64,000 bases of DNA from Aureobasidium sp. EXF-3400 (GCA_024195585.1 SWBL01000225.1:22221-86220), one strand, 5' to 3'. Positions 11,220-22,787 are shown, counted from the stretch's first letter. Numbers and translations are program-made. Notes: generated by a model not told the origin, from the letters alone.

Positions 11220-11890
11220 CTTGGCATCATCGGACGGAGTCAATCTCGATGCCGCATGAAATCCATCTGGTGATGGGGATATCGGCAGATCACACTGTTG
11301 CGACGTCGCCGATTTACCGACAAGCGCATGTTGTAAAGGGAACCGAGAGCTGCTCAGTATGTGGTTCCAACGGAGACGACAAAGACCACGAGGAGGGTCG
11401 CCGACTCAGATGTCGTATAGCTACATGTGAAATGACTTCACAGCTCGTTTCCAGAGGATAATATTCACCAAGCTGACTCCGCTTTCTTCTGAGTGACCGC
11501 TTGTCGTCTAGGCAAGCGTGTTAGTGTATATCACGAGCCTAGGGGTGGGTTCATGCCTCCCGCCATTGCCAGGCAACGGAGTTAAATCCCGATGCCTCAT
11601 AATTCCGACCGCAGATGAGCAGATCGCCAGGATAAACTCGTCCTAGGGTTCTGGAACAAGCACGCCAAATTTGCCGATGATCGCATGTTGCGAGGAGAAA
11701 AAAGTTGCCAATGTGGTTACGAGGTTGCAATGGAGACGACAGCTTTCGAAAGGATGTTCGGACCTGAACGTCGCACCTATATACACGTGACTGAATATCT
11801 GCCGGGTATGCCAGACCGCTTTTTGCCTTCTTCTGCTTGATCGCTTTCCGTCTAAACCGTTCTTGGTTTTCATAGTGTTATGTCTTGACT
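11220..11890. repeat. Diverged tandem duplication, unit about 340-360 bp
   Basis: Two copies in the same direction, about 11220-11520 and 11560-11890. Matching blocks include GGAGTCAATCTCGATGCC with GGAGTTAAATCCCGATGCC, GCGCATGTTG with TCGCATGTTG, GTATGTGGTTCC with CAATGTGGTTAC, AACGGAGACGAC with CAATGGAGACGAC, and a later CCGCTTT...CTTCTG stretch. On the minus strand both copies can be read as CRLxxN...QHA(L/I)(V/I)GK, so the unit may descend from coding DNA, but stops are present. It lies in the shared GH43/transporter upstream region. A third, weaker copy may begin near 12065. Confidence 0.6.
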
Positions 11891-12327
11891 GCGGGATCAA
11901 ATCAAGTTACACGTCCAGGATTAAGGGCTGAAGTTGTAATGTGGTTATCACACTGACGAAGGACACTTCCGAGATGTCGTGAAGTCTTGAGACGACGGCA
12001 GCGCCACCATCTGCAAGCAACAGTTTGTTGCAAGCCAGCCGCCGCCTCGTCGACTACCAAGCAATGCCAGCCGCGTAAGTGAGCGAATTAAAGGAGTGCG
12101 GGAAGCCTCTGGTGGCTTTCAGGCTGCATGAAGCGTTGCCGCTCACCGATGGCACTTTTTGCCAAGTTATCAGTTTGCAAACTGCACCGCATCCTACGGC
12201 AAGTTCGGAACACTGACTTTCGAAAACCTGACCTCTTCATTGCCATGCGGAGATGTCGACATGTGGGTCGTCCTCCATATCTCCAATCCGCGCTCTCCAC
12301 TGGAGATTGAGTGGAACCCCGGAATCT

Positions 12328-12333
12328 GGCTAA
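12328..12333 (+). promoter_or_regulatory. GGCTAA site (XlnR/Xyr1-type) upstream of the sugar transporter
   Basis: GGCTAAA occurs about 295 bp upstream of the transporter start. GGCTAA is the known core bound by XlnR, the fungal xylanolytic activator. A six-base match can arise by chance, so the call rests on context (GH43 and GH3 neighbours). Confidence 0.3.
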
Positions 12334-12626
12334 ATTGACATCTGCGTACTCTGACGATTTATCCGACCTCTCCTCGGAGCACTGACGATACGTCGGCAGC
12401 CTTAGCATCCTAGTCATTGCGCGGCGTGTAATGTTCAGCGGTATCATGTCCAACACATGCTATCGACGACCAATCGTCTTCAGGCAAAATGCAAGAACGA
12501 CATGGACAGCATCAGTAATCGATCTTGCTCGATAGGACCCACTGTTATCATGTATTAAAGGGTTGACAATTCTCTCCACAAGATGAGCATTGTGACTCCA
12601 TCTTTCCTCCACAAACTCTCTGAATC

Positions 12627-14560
12627 ATGGCGCCAGTTGCATCAGGAGCCCCTGTCTCCGCTGCGAGGGCTCGCCTCGCCGGTCCTTCAGGTTTCAAAGG
12701 TATCGTGGCATCTGGAAAGACGACTGGTATTGCGTTCTTCGCCTCGCTAGGTGGCTTCGTATATGGCTACAACCAGGGCATGTTCGCTCAGGTATTGACC
12801 ATGAGCTCCTTCATCAAAGCAGTGAGTATAATAGCCCTCAGGTGTATATAGCTGAAAAGGTTCTAATGAATATCCCAGACACACGGCTATGCTGAGGGAA
12901 CTGGTCTCGCTCAAGGATTGCTAACGTCTATTCTGGAACTTGGAGCTTGGGTCGGTACACTCATCAATGGATACCTTGCGGATGCTGTCGGACGACGTTG
13001 GTGCGCAATGATCGCTTGCGTTGTCTTCATTGTTGGTGTCATCGTTCAGGCATGTACTGTCAACAAAGACTACGTCCTCGGAGGTCGTTTCGTCACTGGT
13101 CTCGGAGTTGGATCTCTGTCAATGGTCGTTCCGCTTTATAACGCTGAGTTATCTCCACCCGAGATCAGAGGATCCCTCGTAGCAGTACAACAGCTGGCTA
13201 TCACATTTGGCATTATGATATCCTTTTGGATAGGATATGGTGAGTTCATAGCCCAAAAAACAACCTGACTGCAGTCACTGACAAGTGATAGGAACAAACT
13301 TCATCGGAGGAACTGGCGATACACAATCGAAGGCAGCTTGGCTAGTACCCATCTGTATCCAGGTCCTTCCTGCTATCATCCTTGGAGCAGGTATGCTGTT
13401 GTTCATGCCCGAATCCCCCCGTCACCTTATGAACAAGGACCAAGAGGAAGAGGCACTCACAACACTGGCCCGTCTGAGAAACAAGAGTACTGAAGACATG
13501 GGCGTGCGCGTCGAATACCTGGAAATCAAGGCGCTGCGCGACTTCGAAGTCGAGACTGCTCGCAAGAAGTACCCTCAGTACCAGGACGGGAGCTTCAAGA
13601 GCAACTTCCTTATCGGCTTTTACGATTACGCTTCATTGATCACCAATCCATCTCTGCGTAGGAGGACAATGGCCGCCTGTTTGACCATGACCTTCCAGCA
13701 GTGGAATGGTATCAACGCCATCAACTACTAGTAAGTAGCGCGCCATGGTATGTCTTGAGATATCACTAACCTGACTTGTCCAGTGCACCTTTTATCTTCA
13801 GAGGCTTCGGGTTTGACGGCAACACTCTGGCTCTTCTAGCAACCGGTGTTGTTGGTGTGATCGAATTTCTTTTCACCATCCCAGCCCTACTATACGTTGA
13901 CAAGTTTGGTCGCAAATCCATCCTGCTTGCTGGAGCTATTGGTATGGCTACATGTCATTTCATCGTTGCGGGTCTCATTGGTTCCTATGAAAGTGACTGG
14001 ACGAACCACGTCGCGGCCGGCTGGGTTTGCATCGCAATGGTTTGGATATTCATAGCTAATTTCGCATACAGGTAAGGCAGTAAAAGACAGTTTAAACATG
14101 TTACGCTGAGCTAACAGAATATTCCAGTTGGGGTCCCGTATCTTGGATTGTCGTGTCCGAAGTCTTCCCCCTCAGCATGCGCGCAAAGGGCGTATCCCTC
14201 GGTGGTAGTGCAAACTGGTTGAACAACTTTGCCGTCGGCATCTCGACCTCGCCATTCATCAATACTTCTCAATTTGGCGCCTTCATCTTCTTCGGCTGTG
14301 TGACTGTGGTCGCCGCGCTCTGGGTGTATTTCCTGCTCCCCGAGACCAAGGGGTTGACACTGGAAGAGATGGATGAGCTGTTTGGCGATGCTGGATTTGC
14401 AGAGGCCGATCTGGCGCTCAAGACAAGGATTGAGAGGGACATCGGTCTCACAGCTCTCTTGTACGGCGATGAGGAACCTACAATGACAGAAAAGACCGAT
14501 GCGAAAAGTAGAGGCGAGGAAAGAGAGTTCAAGGAAGATGCCAGGAGCATCAGTCTGTAG
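12627..14560 (+). CDS. MFS sugar porter (12 TM hexose/pentose-type transporter)
   Basis: A plasma-membrane sugar:proton symporter of the major facilitator sugar-porter family. Model: join(12627..12821, 12879..13239, 13292..13730, 13784..14071, 14128..14560), 571 residues; all four introns have GTRAG-type donors and keep frame. Sugar-porter signatures are GGFVYGYNQGMF in TM1, DAVGRRW in loop 2-3, GRFVTGLGVGSLSMVVPLY, MPESPRHLM before the central loop, FQQWNGINAINYYAPFIF in TM7, VDKFGRKS in loop 8-9 and LPETKGLTLEEMDELF after TM12. The cytosolic tail is acidic. Neighbours GH43 and GH3 suggest uptake of xylose or related sugars, but that is inference. The substrate cannot be fixed from sequence. 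Confidence 0.93.
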
Positions 14561-14695
14561 AAGTCAAAGGTTCAGATTAGTATGTGTGTAAGACTACACG
14601 AAAGACTACTTCATCTTGGTTTTGTTCTTCCGGCTGTTCTAGATTCCCTTTGGTAGAGCTTCTCCGTGCCTGGACATGATCTTTTCTCCTTATTT

Positions 14696-15399
14696 TCAAC
14701 GCTTGCACAAACCCTTTCTGTATCTTGCGGCGAAGCTCTGCAACTTCGAGAACAATGAACCATAAGGAACATTGGGGTAAAGAGACTGGAATCTTGCGGC
14801 GAGACTGCCTATACATCACGAGTCAGCACCCTCGTCGACAACACGAACGTCACTGTGTACTTACCTTCGACAACACCTTCGACACCAAAGCCAAGAGCTT
14901 CGAGCAGCAGAGGGGCCAACACCTCAATCAAGACAGCCAGCGCGGTAGTCTCGATCAAGACAGCAAGGATGGGGTGCTCGTTATGAAACTCTGCAAATTC
15001 ATGGGCGAAGCGTTCAGCCTCATCGATGGCTTTGTGCATCGTAGGGCTGAGTTTCTCCTTCAGCTCTTCGAATCTAGTGACCAGATCTACCATAGCCTTG
15101 TAGAGCTTGTCGAGGACCATCTTGGTCCACCAGGACGATGAGATGGTGATGGGTTGATCAGAGGTGATGATCTCTTGTATTTGCATGTTGGAGGCTGGTG
15201 TGTTGACTGAGTTGGTTGTGGTGATGAAGTGGAAGAGCTTAGTACTGGTCTCTTGGGCTGCAGTGTTCAGTTCAGTAGGGCAGAGCGCGTCAGTGTATGC
15301 GGTGAGCTTCTCGGCAGCGGAATAGATATGGTCGTCGTTGTGATTGTTGTGGTGGCTGAGACCGAGGCAGCAAGGGATGAAGACCTTCATCTTGTCCAT
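14696..15399 (-). CDS. Small protein with IFI6/IFI27-like glycine/alanine hydrophobic tail
   Basis: A 215-residue protein; complement of join(14696..14808, 14865..15399), 56-nt intron GTAAGT...TATAG. I chose the ATG at 15399 (MDKMKVFIPCC) because upstream residues are low-complexity and start on a non-ATG codon. The N-terminal two thirds are helical (around FEELKEKLSPTMHKAIDEAE). The C-terminal third, HPILAVLIETTALAVLIEVL then GFGVEGVVEGSLAARFQS and NVPYGSLFSKLQS, resembles the Ifi-6-16/ISG12 family tail (hydrophobic helix, GFG turn, GS-A-W/F-Q-S and GSLF-LQS elements) that occurs in many fungi. Function in fungi is unknown; association with a membrane is likely. Family assignment is by eye. 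Confidence 0.6.
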
Positions 15400-15699
15400 G
15401 GTGCTTCTGAATTTTATGGGTCTGAGGAACGACAAGATGATGATTTGGATTTGAGGGAAGAAGGTGGGTTGAGGTTGCCTTATCTGTTGGTGTTGGTGAG
15501 GGGTTCGTTGATCGCTCGGGTTCTTGCAGCAAGACAACGAACCAATCGCCCGGGACCAAACAATTCACTTAAAACAGTACTTGCAAAAGTATACCGCTCC
15601 CGCAGTCCACTTCTACCGTTTTTGAACAACAATCCATCGAGGTGTCTGACCTACCTGCTAGGCTGCAACATCTCCTTGTCGATATAGAACTCGAGAGAT

Positions 15700-15815
15700 G
15701 CAAAAAGATCGGTCTTTCATCAGTCTCAGAGTCGAACTTGAGACCTTTGGGACGCAAAAGATAAGAGTGGGACCAACCAATCTATCACAGACGCAGTTAC
15801 TACACCAAAGTGAGC
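15700..15815 (-). mobile_element. SINE-like tRNA-derived element, copy 1
   Basis: Read on the minus strand: a box A-like GGTGTAGTAA (near 15797-15809), then a TTGGTTGGTCCC segment, CTTTTGCGTCCCAAAGGTC, box B AGTTCGACTC (ends at 15738, core GTTCGAC 15731-15737) and a T5 run in GATCTTTTTGC (near 15702-15707). The same blocks in the same order occur twice at 44.3-44.8 kb on the plus strand. The box B hairpin does not form a normal T arm with a 7-nt loop, so a working tRNA is unlikely. Confidence 0.5.
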
Positions 15816-16410
15816 ACCCGCAAGCCGAGAACATGGTTGGTCCGCTGAGAAAAGGGGCAGTTTGGCTTGTATATAAAGTCATTCACATCACTGAGTGTTT
15901 CGAAGATCTTGATGTGATGTGTCTTTTTCACTCAGCGTGCCTCCTCATCCTCCACTCGTCAGTCTCACCTAATGTTCTCTCTTCTTACCTGCTATACCGT
16001 GTCTTGTGGCCAAATGCAAGCACTCTTGTCTGACCCTCACCTGTCTTTGTCATTTTTGAACTTAGTACTTTCGTCGAACACTCGAGAGCACCGGTCTGTC
16101 TCTATTATATGCAAAAAGTGAGCTACTGAAGTGGGATGTCCTTTTGTGACTGGAGCATTGTTCACGAAGAGAGGTCACATCGATGATATCACTTGGTCAC
16201 AACTGCTCCCTCAGATATATTGTACATTCTGATGGTACCTAAACTGTCTCATCCATACCACAAGAGGAGAGTCCGTCGCTGTGGCAGACAAGTGTAGTGA
16301 GGACAGTCCATAGTATACTATCAAGAAAGCAGGCATGAGAACGAGAGCACAAGTAAGGTAACGAGACTTTTTCGGCAGAACTCCCAGAGACATGTCTTTC
16401 AAATCGTCAT

Positions 16411-16803
16411 CTAGCCGGACAAGTTGCGGAGCATCTGCATCTGCAAACGCCGAAGTTTTTCGATCGTCTGCATGCACGATGCCAGATCAAGCCTCTCGTC
16501 GCGAGATTTTTTGGCCGATGACTTGAACCCCTTAGCATCCATAGCATCCATAGCATCCATAGCATCCAGACGAGCCTCAATACGATCGAGTCGAGCATCG
16601 AGCTTGTCAAAACGATCATTGAGTCGAGACTCGATCTTATCAAAATGATCTTCCAGCCGAGATTCGATCTTCTCGAGACGATTCATGATGGTGTTAGAGT
16701 GTTTGGTGTATCCTGAGGAAAGCTTGTTTGCGTAGCTTTTGATGTCTATCAGCAGAGCGTGGCTGTAGTCTGCACTCCAAAAACGTTTAAGGAATGATGG
16801 CAT
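16411..16803 (-). CDS. Small coiled-coil protein with repeated MDA tripeptides
   Basis: A 130-residue single-exon ORF from an ATG at 16803. Residues about 45-85 are a strong heptad coiled coil built of repeats of the form (D/E)KIESRLxDxF and RLDRIEARLD. Then comes a DAMDAMDAMDA run coded by four tandem 9-bp units (plus strand about 16536-16567). No domain was recognised. A second minus-strand frame (16211-16477) overlaps its end and encodes a good membrane segment (YLTCALVLMPAFLIVYYG). A frameshift near 16450 would fuse coiled coil and membrane anchor, so the true C-terminus is uncertain. Confidence 0.5.
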   Translation of the reverse strand: MPSFLKRFWSADYSHALLIDIKSYANKLSSGYTKHSNTIMNRLEKIESRLEDHFDKIESRLNDRFDKLDARLDRIEARLDAMDAMDAMDAKGFKSSAKKSRDERLDLASCMQTIEKLRRLQMQMLRNLSG

Positions 16804-17458
16804 TTTGACGAGGGTGACGAGTGGTGAGCTTTTGATAGTTGATCTTGATCTGGGAGTTTCTCTGGGAAGAGGTAGGGAGAGGCTGGAAGGAAAGATTAGT
16901 CTGGAGGCAGAAAGATATAGTCGTGGAAGGGATCAGCGACTTGGAATGTGACACATCGCTGCTTCCAAAGTTGGTCCCGGGACTTGGATTTGAGTTTGAT
17001 GTCGCTGCATGATGCGGGAGATGCTCGCAAACGAGCGCAGTCAACACGAGACCTTACGAGAATTGATCCAGGACTCGACAGATTTGCACTCCACATGTTC
17101 AGACACCACGGAATGATTTAATATCACCAAGCATCCCTTTCGAACCAATCTTTTACAATCACATCATCGAAATCTTTGGCTGACCCGGACCATGGTACTT
17201 CACACCTCAAGTAACCTATCTTGGTCTGCGATAGGAGAGTCATGTTAGCAGAGACATATGATAATAACAGAGAAGAGTGTGTTCATTGTGCGTTGTTCTA
17301 TTCTACATGTTCTCCATGTCGTCTTGTATTTTCTACAGTCCTCAATCCTTGTATCCGATCCATCTCATCTGAGAATACAGTCTCGAGCCATGTAAGTAAG
17401 ACTCTGTCGAAGCTACAGACTGTCTTATCGTTCGCAAGGGATTGGTATATGGGTAACC

Positions 17459-19181
17459 TTAGGGAGGCGTGCCATCATAGACGTGCAGCATCTCATATCC
17501 CTCAGCACGGGTCTTCTCGGCCAGAACAATCCTCTTGCCCTGGATGGCAGCCTCCGAGTATTTAATGATACTCTTCTTGAGTTGGGAGCTGAGGTTGTCA
17601 ACGGTGTCGGATGTCCAGCCATGCATGTCCGAGGGACGCTCGAAGACCAACGGCTCTATGAAGGTACGTTTACGACGTCTGAGACCTGGAGCACATTTGC
17701 GGAAATCTTTGGGAAATCCATTCTAAGAACAGAACATCGATCAGCAACCATAGACAGAATTTTGCTGACTGCATAAAGAGACTTACTGCGTGAATACTCT
17801 TTAGGCAGTCGAAGTCCTCCTTACGGTAAGAGTAGTCGCTTCGTTCAGTGGCTGTTGCTGGCTCGACTGACTCGAACCTCTCCATGGTCTCGCACACCTG
17901 TCTGCGATCAAGAGTTTTCGCAAATAACTTGGTAAACATATCCTGCCATTCCCAATAGTGTGTCGCCAGGCTAGTCAGTTCTCTCGGCAATGCGCCATGA
18001 AGCTGGAAGTTCCAAGCCATGAGCCAAGCAACACCACACACATCTGACAAGAATCCAAAATCACCATCGTCAAGAGCGAGACTCATTGCGTTAAGAAGAC
18101 ATCCCAGTGCTGTGATGTACACATCTCCAACCCAGGGGCCAGCCATGGTATGGTACTCGGCTTCGCTCTGGTAACCCATCATAGCTACAGGACGAGGAGG
18201 AATCCGACGGTAGGGTGTATTGAAGAGGAACGCAGTGTTGTACTGGACAATGGTTGGAAGCCAACTGCGGCTTGAGTCCACCAACTGAGCGACCATGACA
18301 TATGCACGACGCAACTCCATGCTGCCCTGAGGTGCACGAACCAAAGACTCATCCAGGTGACGCTTTTGGCTCTGCATATGCTCGAGGAGGTTCCATCCTG
18401 CAGCGTCTACCGAGACGATTCGAGGTGTCATAGAAGCGATAGCTATAGCGGCGATGTCTTGCTGCACACCAAGAAAACGTACATCCAGATCGTGACCGAC
18501 GACGGCAGAGATGGAAGAGATCAAGCTTTGTTGACGCGTGCGACGTTCTTGGGGTGTGAGGTCCGAACGGTGACTGGCATTGACTTTCCAGACGATCTTG
18601 CGCTTGTTCTTGATGATAGTTGGAGAGTACTGAATGGGGGTGGAGGGTCGATCATGGTGAACATAGATCTGAGAAGAAGGCCAGACGTGAATCTCGAGTT
18701 GTAAGTGTCGGCAGAAGTGAGGGAGATCTTGAGCGAGGAACAAGATACGCTCAGCGCGCGCCTTTGCTGAACCCGCTCAGAAATTTCGATCGTGGTCGGG
18801 ATGGATAGCCTTGGGCTCCAGGTCTTCAACAGTAGCCTCGATAGCAGGATTCTTGAAAGACTTGGCTCTCTGTCCCACTACGATGTGGGGAGAGAAGTCG
18901 TGGATGAGGCGTGGGTACTTCATGTGGATCAAAGCGAAGTTGTTGTGCGCACGCAGGTACTCATCTGACTCCTTGTGAAGTTGTTTACTCGTACGCGCGA
19001 TGTTCATCTGGAAAGCATAGGCGTATACTGGAACGGTTCCAGCTTTGAAGTACTTGACATTCTTGCCGAGTAGGAGATAAGAGAAGATCTCATGCTTGAT
19101 ATCGATCGGCAGTGTTGTCAGGGTGGGTTTTGCGCGTAGTGAAGTGCTCGACGAGCCCGCAGGTCGTATAGGTAATCCCAT
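17459..19181 (-). pseudogene. F-box-like fungal protein gene with in-frame TGA
   Basis: Complement of join(17459..17722, 17787..19181); the intron GTAAGT...TCTTAG keeps frame. Starting at ATG 19181 (MGLPIRPAGSS), residues about 20-75 resemble an F-box-like start (LTTLPIDIKHEIFSYLLLG), followed by SKQLHKESDEYLRAHNNFAL and FSPHIVVGQRAKSF. At 18779-18777 a TGA stops the frame after 134 residues. The same frame then continues for 419 codons with compatible sequence (RILFLAQDLPHFCRHLQLEI onward) to TPP-stop. I tested upstream GT and downstream AG pairs around the stop: none removes it and keeps frame. So this is a nonsense-mutated gene, a readthrough gene or a sequencing error. The intact family is a fungal group of unknown function. 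Confidence 0.6.
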
Positions 19182-20187
19182 TGTCGGGATCGGTTGCTGT
19201 ATAGGATGTGTTTGGGGGGAAGAGCGGGAGCGTATGTGAAGTTTGAGGCAATTCAACGTCTGATGTTTGGTAATTGACTCGTTTGCTACCGTGTTCGCTC
19301 CACTGTTGTTGATGTTTGCTCGTTGGCGGCCGCGGCGAAGTGAAGGAAATGGAGCTGCAACAAAGCCAGAGAGACTGAACTTGGATGGAGAGCGCCTGGC
19401 ATAAGTGAACTCCTCCTCCAATTGATCAAGAAAACCACATCGTGTTGGAAGGTGCGAATCTCGGCGTCACGTAAACAAACGACCAATTGGTACAAACACC
19501 CTTTACCTACAACACCCGTCCCCGTCGATGTGTATCACCACGGGACATCATCGTGAAACTTGGCAAGCGACAGAATGATATCTGGGGATGATAAGAGTTC
19601 ATTATTCATTGGATAACTATGATTTGAAGTGGAAGACCATTCCAGCGTCAATCAACTTTGATATCATGGAATGCAATAGCGTGATAGCATAGCTCGAATC
19701 ACTTATACAATTAGCTACTGTTCAACAGTTCACCTCTTGCTTTAAGCCCGATCCAGCAGGTGCTATTTTCGACGCCGGACTCATCTGTTCTGTATCTAAG
19801 GTTAATAATGATATGAGTAGAGTCTTTGTCAACTAACAGCGTGTATGTCTGAGTTTCTTATACTAAGTAAGCCTTCGAGTCTTTCGTAATCACATACACA
19901 CAAGTACGAAACCAAAATCTAGACATTAAGCTTTACAGGTGTGAAAGTACGGAGCAAGTTTCAGACGACAACGACCACAATGGATTTGGAAATAACCTAA
20001 TTGGGACAAAAGTCTTGATTCTCAATGACGCTTACTTGTGACAACAAACTTAATCACAGAATACGGTAGTAGCACTTGATCGGCTGTGCAAAGGTAAATG
20101 AGTTCATTCTTCATTAGATAATTATTCATCATTAACTAAAACCACAAAACTCTCTTCAAGAAAGACCTTTACCAACCACCGATCCAC
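19182..20187. other. AT-rich intergenic region with a diverged direct repeat
   Basis: About 1 kb between the F-box-like gene and the GH3 3' end. It has no supported gene. A 26-bp direct repeat of the form GAGTTCATTnTTCATTnGATAAnTAT occurs at about 19599-19624 and 20099-20124 with three mismatches, 500 bp apart; similarity does not extend beyond it. Confidence 0.45.
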
Positions 20188-22711
20188 CTAAGAATCAGCA
20201 GCAAGAACCTCAGAGGCAGCAATAACAGGGAACTCTCCTCTGCTGCCGTAACCGCCATAGAAGTAGTCAGAAGGAGGAATGGTAGGGCCACCAGTAGGGG
20301 GTTGCGGCCACTCATCAAGGCAAGCAGGGTTACCGGTCAAAGTGAAGTTGACCATGGCGATCTCAGGCATGGTATCGATCATCAGAGCGTAGTCACCGGG
20401 GTAGAGGTAGGTGTTTCCGTGGTCGTCGATGCGAGCGAGAGAAGCAAGAGTCAGGTTCAGGGTGGCGGTCTGAGAGGCACCGCCGGCGATGCTGTGGAGG
20501 CGCTGGTAGTTGACCAGAGACTTCTTGGGGTAAGGAGAAGGTCCGAATTGACCGGCGATGAAGCCGAGGGCAGAATAGTCAGAGGTGATATTTCCAGTGT
20601 TGTGAACATTGACAGAGACGCTCTCGAAGGCACAGCGGTCCTTGTAGGACTCGGTGCAGCCGGAGAGCAGGGAGGCAATGTCGTAGGAAGACTTAGACAA
20701 GGGAGAGATGTCGGCAGTGAACTTGGTGTAATGCATGCCGTAGCCGAACTCGAAGACAGCAGTGCCGTTGTACCACTTGTAGGTTCTGCCAGGCGAGCCA
20801 GTGGTCTCGTTGGGACGGAGGGTCATGTCGGTCATGGGGATGTCCGAGATGTAGTGAGCAGGGTACTGGGTGACGGGAAGACGACCAGCAGGTGCGACCT
20901 TTCCGGTGATAATGTTGAGAAGAGCAACACCACCATCCTGACCAGGGTAGCCACCCCACAGGATAGCAGAGATGTTGGGGTTGTTGACGAAGGGAGTGTT
21001 GTCAAGCTGGTCACCCATCTGAGCAAGAACCATGGGCTTGCCGTACATAGCGAGCTCGCCAATAATATCGACCTGAGCACCAGTCCAGTTGATAGTCTCG
21101 CGGTCCATACCCTCAGCCTCGACACCGATGTCAAGACCACCGACGTAGAGAATGATATCAGCCTTCTCAGCGGCAGTCCAGACAGGGAGCCAGTGATCAG
21201 TGGTAGGATCACCTTGACCACCAGGTCCTCCAGCATAGAAGACTTGGGCACCGGTCTGTTGAGCAGCGTACAGAGGGCTGTGGAGGTAGGTGGGAACACC
21301 GTAGTAGTTACCCTGCATCTGCTGAGTAGCGTTGGCCCAGCTGCCGATGACGGCAATCTTGGTGCCATTGGTGATGGTCAAAGGAAGGAGACCGTCGTTC
21401 TTCAGGAGAGTGATACCCTCCTCAGCGGCCTTAAGAGCGAGCTGCTGAGCGTGGGTAGTACCTACATCGGACCAAGTCAAGTTTCTGTACATGGCGTTGG
21501 GGCCGTCGAAGTATCCGGTGCGGACAAGCGAAGTGTACAGACGGACGAGAGACTGGTCAACGGTGGTCTGGTTGATCAGACCCTCACTGTAGGCCAGAGG
21601 AAGGTGGTGCTGGTAGTAGGTACCACAGTCGAGATCAGTACCAGCATTGAGAGCAGCAGCGGCAGCTCCCTGGCGGGTATCGCTGTAGTTGTGGGGAAGG
21701 AAGATGTTTTGGATGGAATCACAATCACTGGTGACCCACTGCTCCTCGTTGGTCCAGTTCCAGTGCTCACGAAGAACGTCGTTCAGAAGCCAAGAGTCGG
21801 CACAGGTGGGAACACCGTTCAGAGCGCTGTACGTGCACATGAAAGCACCAACGTTGGAGTCTCTGGCGCAAGAGCGGAAAGAAGGAAGGTAGTACTCGAC
21901 CAGATCACGCTGACTGATCTGGACGTCGTTTTGGTAACGAAGGTTGCCATTCCACGACTCGATATCGTAGCCAGCGAAATGCTTGCAAGTAGCGGTGATC
22001 TTTCTGATCTCAGGATCCTCGCCACCCTGGAGACCATTGATGAGGGCGTGGACATAAGAAGACAGATGGTAAGGGTCTTCACCGGGAGTCTCTTGACCTC
22101 TGCCCCATCTGGGATCTCTGTAAGGGTTGATGTCTGAATTTACAATTAGTACTGGCACATATGTAATGAAGAAAAGATTAAAAACTTGCTTGGTGTCCAA
22201 AAGTCGAGACCTGCACGACCGTAGTTGTTGAAGGCTCTAGCCTCAGTACTGACGACCTCAGCCACAGATTGAATAAGTTCGTCATCGAAAGCGGCACCCA
22301 TCAAGATAGGCTGAGGGAAGGAAGTAGCAGAGTCGAATTGTCCAGTGGCATTGAAGGTAACACCAGGAGATGAAGCAACACCGTGAAGGGCCTCTTGCCA
22401 CCATTGGTAGATAGGCAGACCAAGTCTGGGAACACCAGGGCTGTTGTTTCCGGTGAGGTTAAGCTTCTCGGCGACGGTGAAGGCGGCGACCAGAGCCTTG
22501 GCTCTTGCGATTGGGTCTGGAGAGTGTCAATGGATGCTTATAAAGTATAGATATAATAATGCTGACCTGCGGACTTGTCACAGACAGTGTTGTTTGAGAG
22601 AGGGCCATTGACACAGTCAGGGAAACCACCTTGAGAGGTACCTTGGAAGGTCTGAGCAGAGGCACCTGCTCCGAGCAGTGCCAATGCAGAAAGAGAAAGT
22701 AGTGCGGCCAT
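20188..22711 (-). CDS. Secreted GH3 xylan 1,4-beta-xylosidase
   Basis: Releases xylose from xylo-oligosaccharide ends. Model: complement of join(20188..22133, 22190..22516, 22567..22711), 805 residues, the usual length for fungal XlnD/Bxl enzymes. N-terminal signal peptide MAALLSLSALALLGAGASAQ. GH3 landmarks are FWTPNINPYRDPRWGRGQE, CKHFAGYDIE (substrate-binding Lys-His) and WVTSDCDSIQNI with the nucleophile Asp. The (alpha/beta)6 sandwich follows (EEGITLLKNDGLLPL, AVIGSWAN), then a fibronectin-III-like C-terminal domain. Intron 2 (22134-22189) starts with GC, not GT (GCAAGT...TTCAG); GC is needed to keep WTPNINPY. Numerous N-glycosylation sequons. A 611-codon antisense ORF overlaps it and is a codon-bias shadow. 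A TATA box and several GGCTAA motifs lie upstream. Confidence 0.95.
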
Positions 22712-22779
22712 GATGAAGGTATGTGGCCCGGTAGAATTGGGATACTTCAAGTCAAAGTCAATGGAGTGGGAGAAGCAGC

Positions 22780-22787
22780 TATATATA
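22780..22787 (-). promoter_or_regulatory. TATA box of the GH3 beta-xylosidase gene
   Basis: TATATATA, 69-76 bp upstream of the GH3 start codon. The spacing is typical for an inducible fungal promoter. Confidence 0.5.

Noticed and set aside
11643..11900. 85-codon minus-strand ORF as a gene
   Set aside because: It lies within a diverged tandem repeat and its partner copy is not open; kept only as a hint of coding ancestry.
20302..22137. 611-codon plus-strand ORF
   Set aside because: Exactly antisense to the GH3 gene; Val/Ser/Gly-rich product without any domain. It is a shadow of codon bias.
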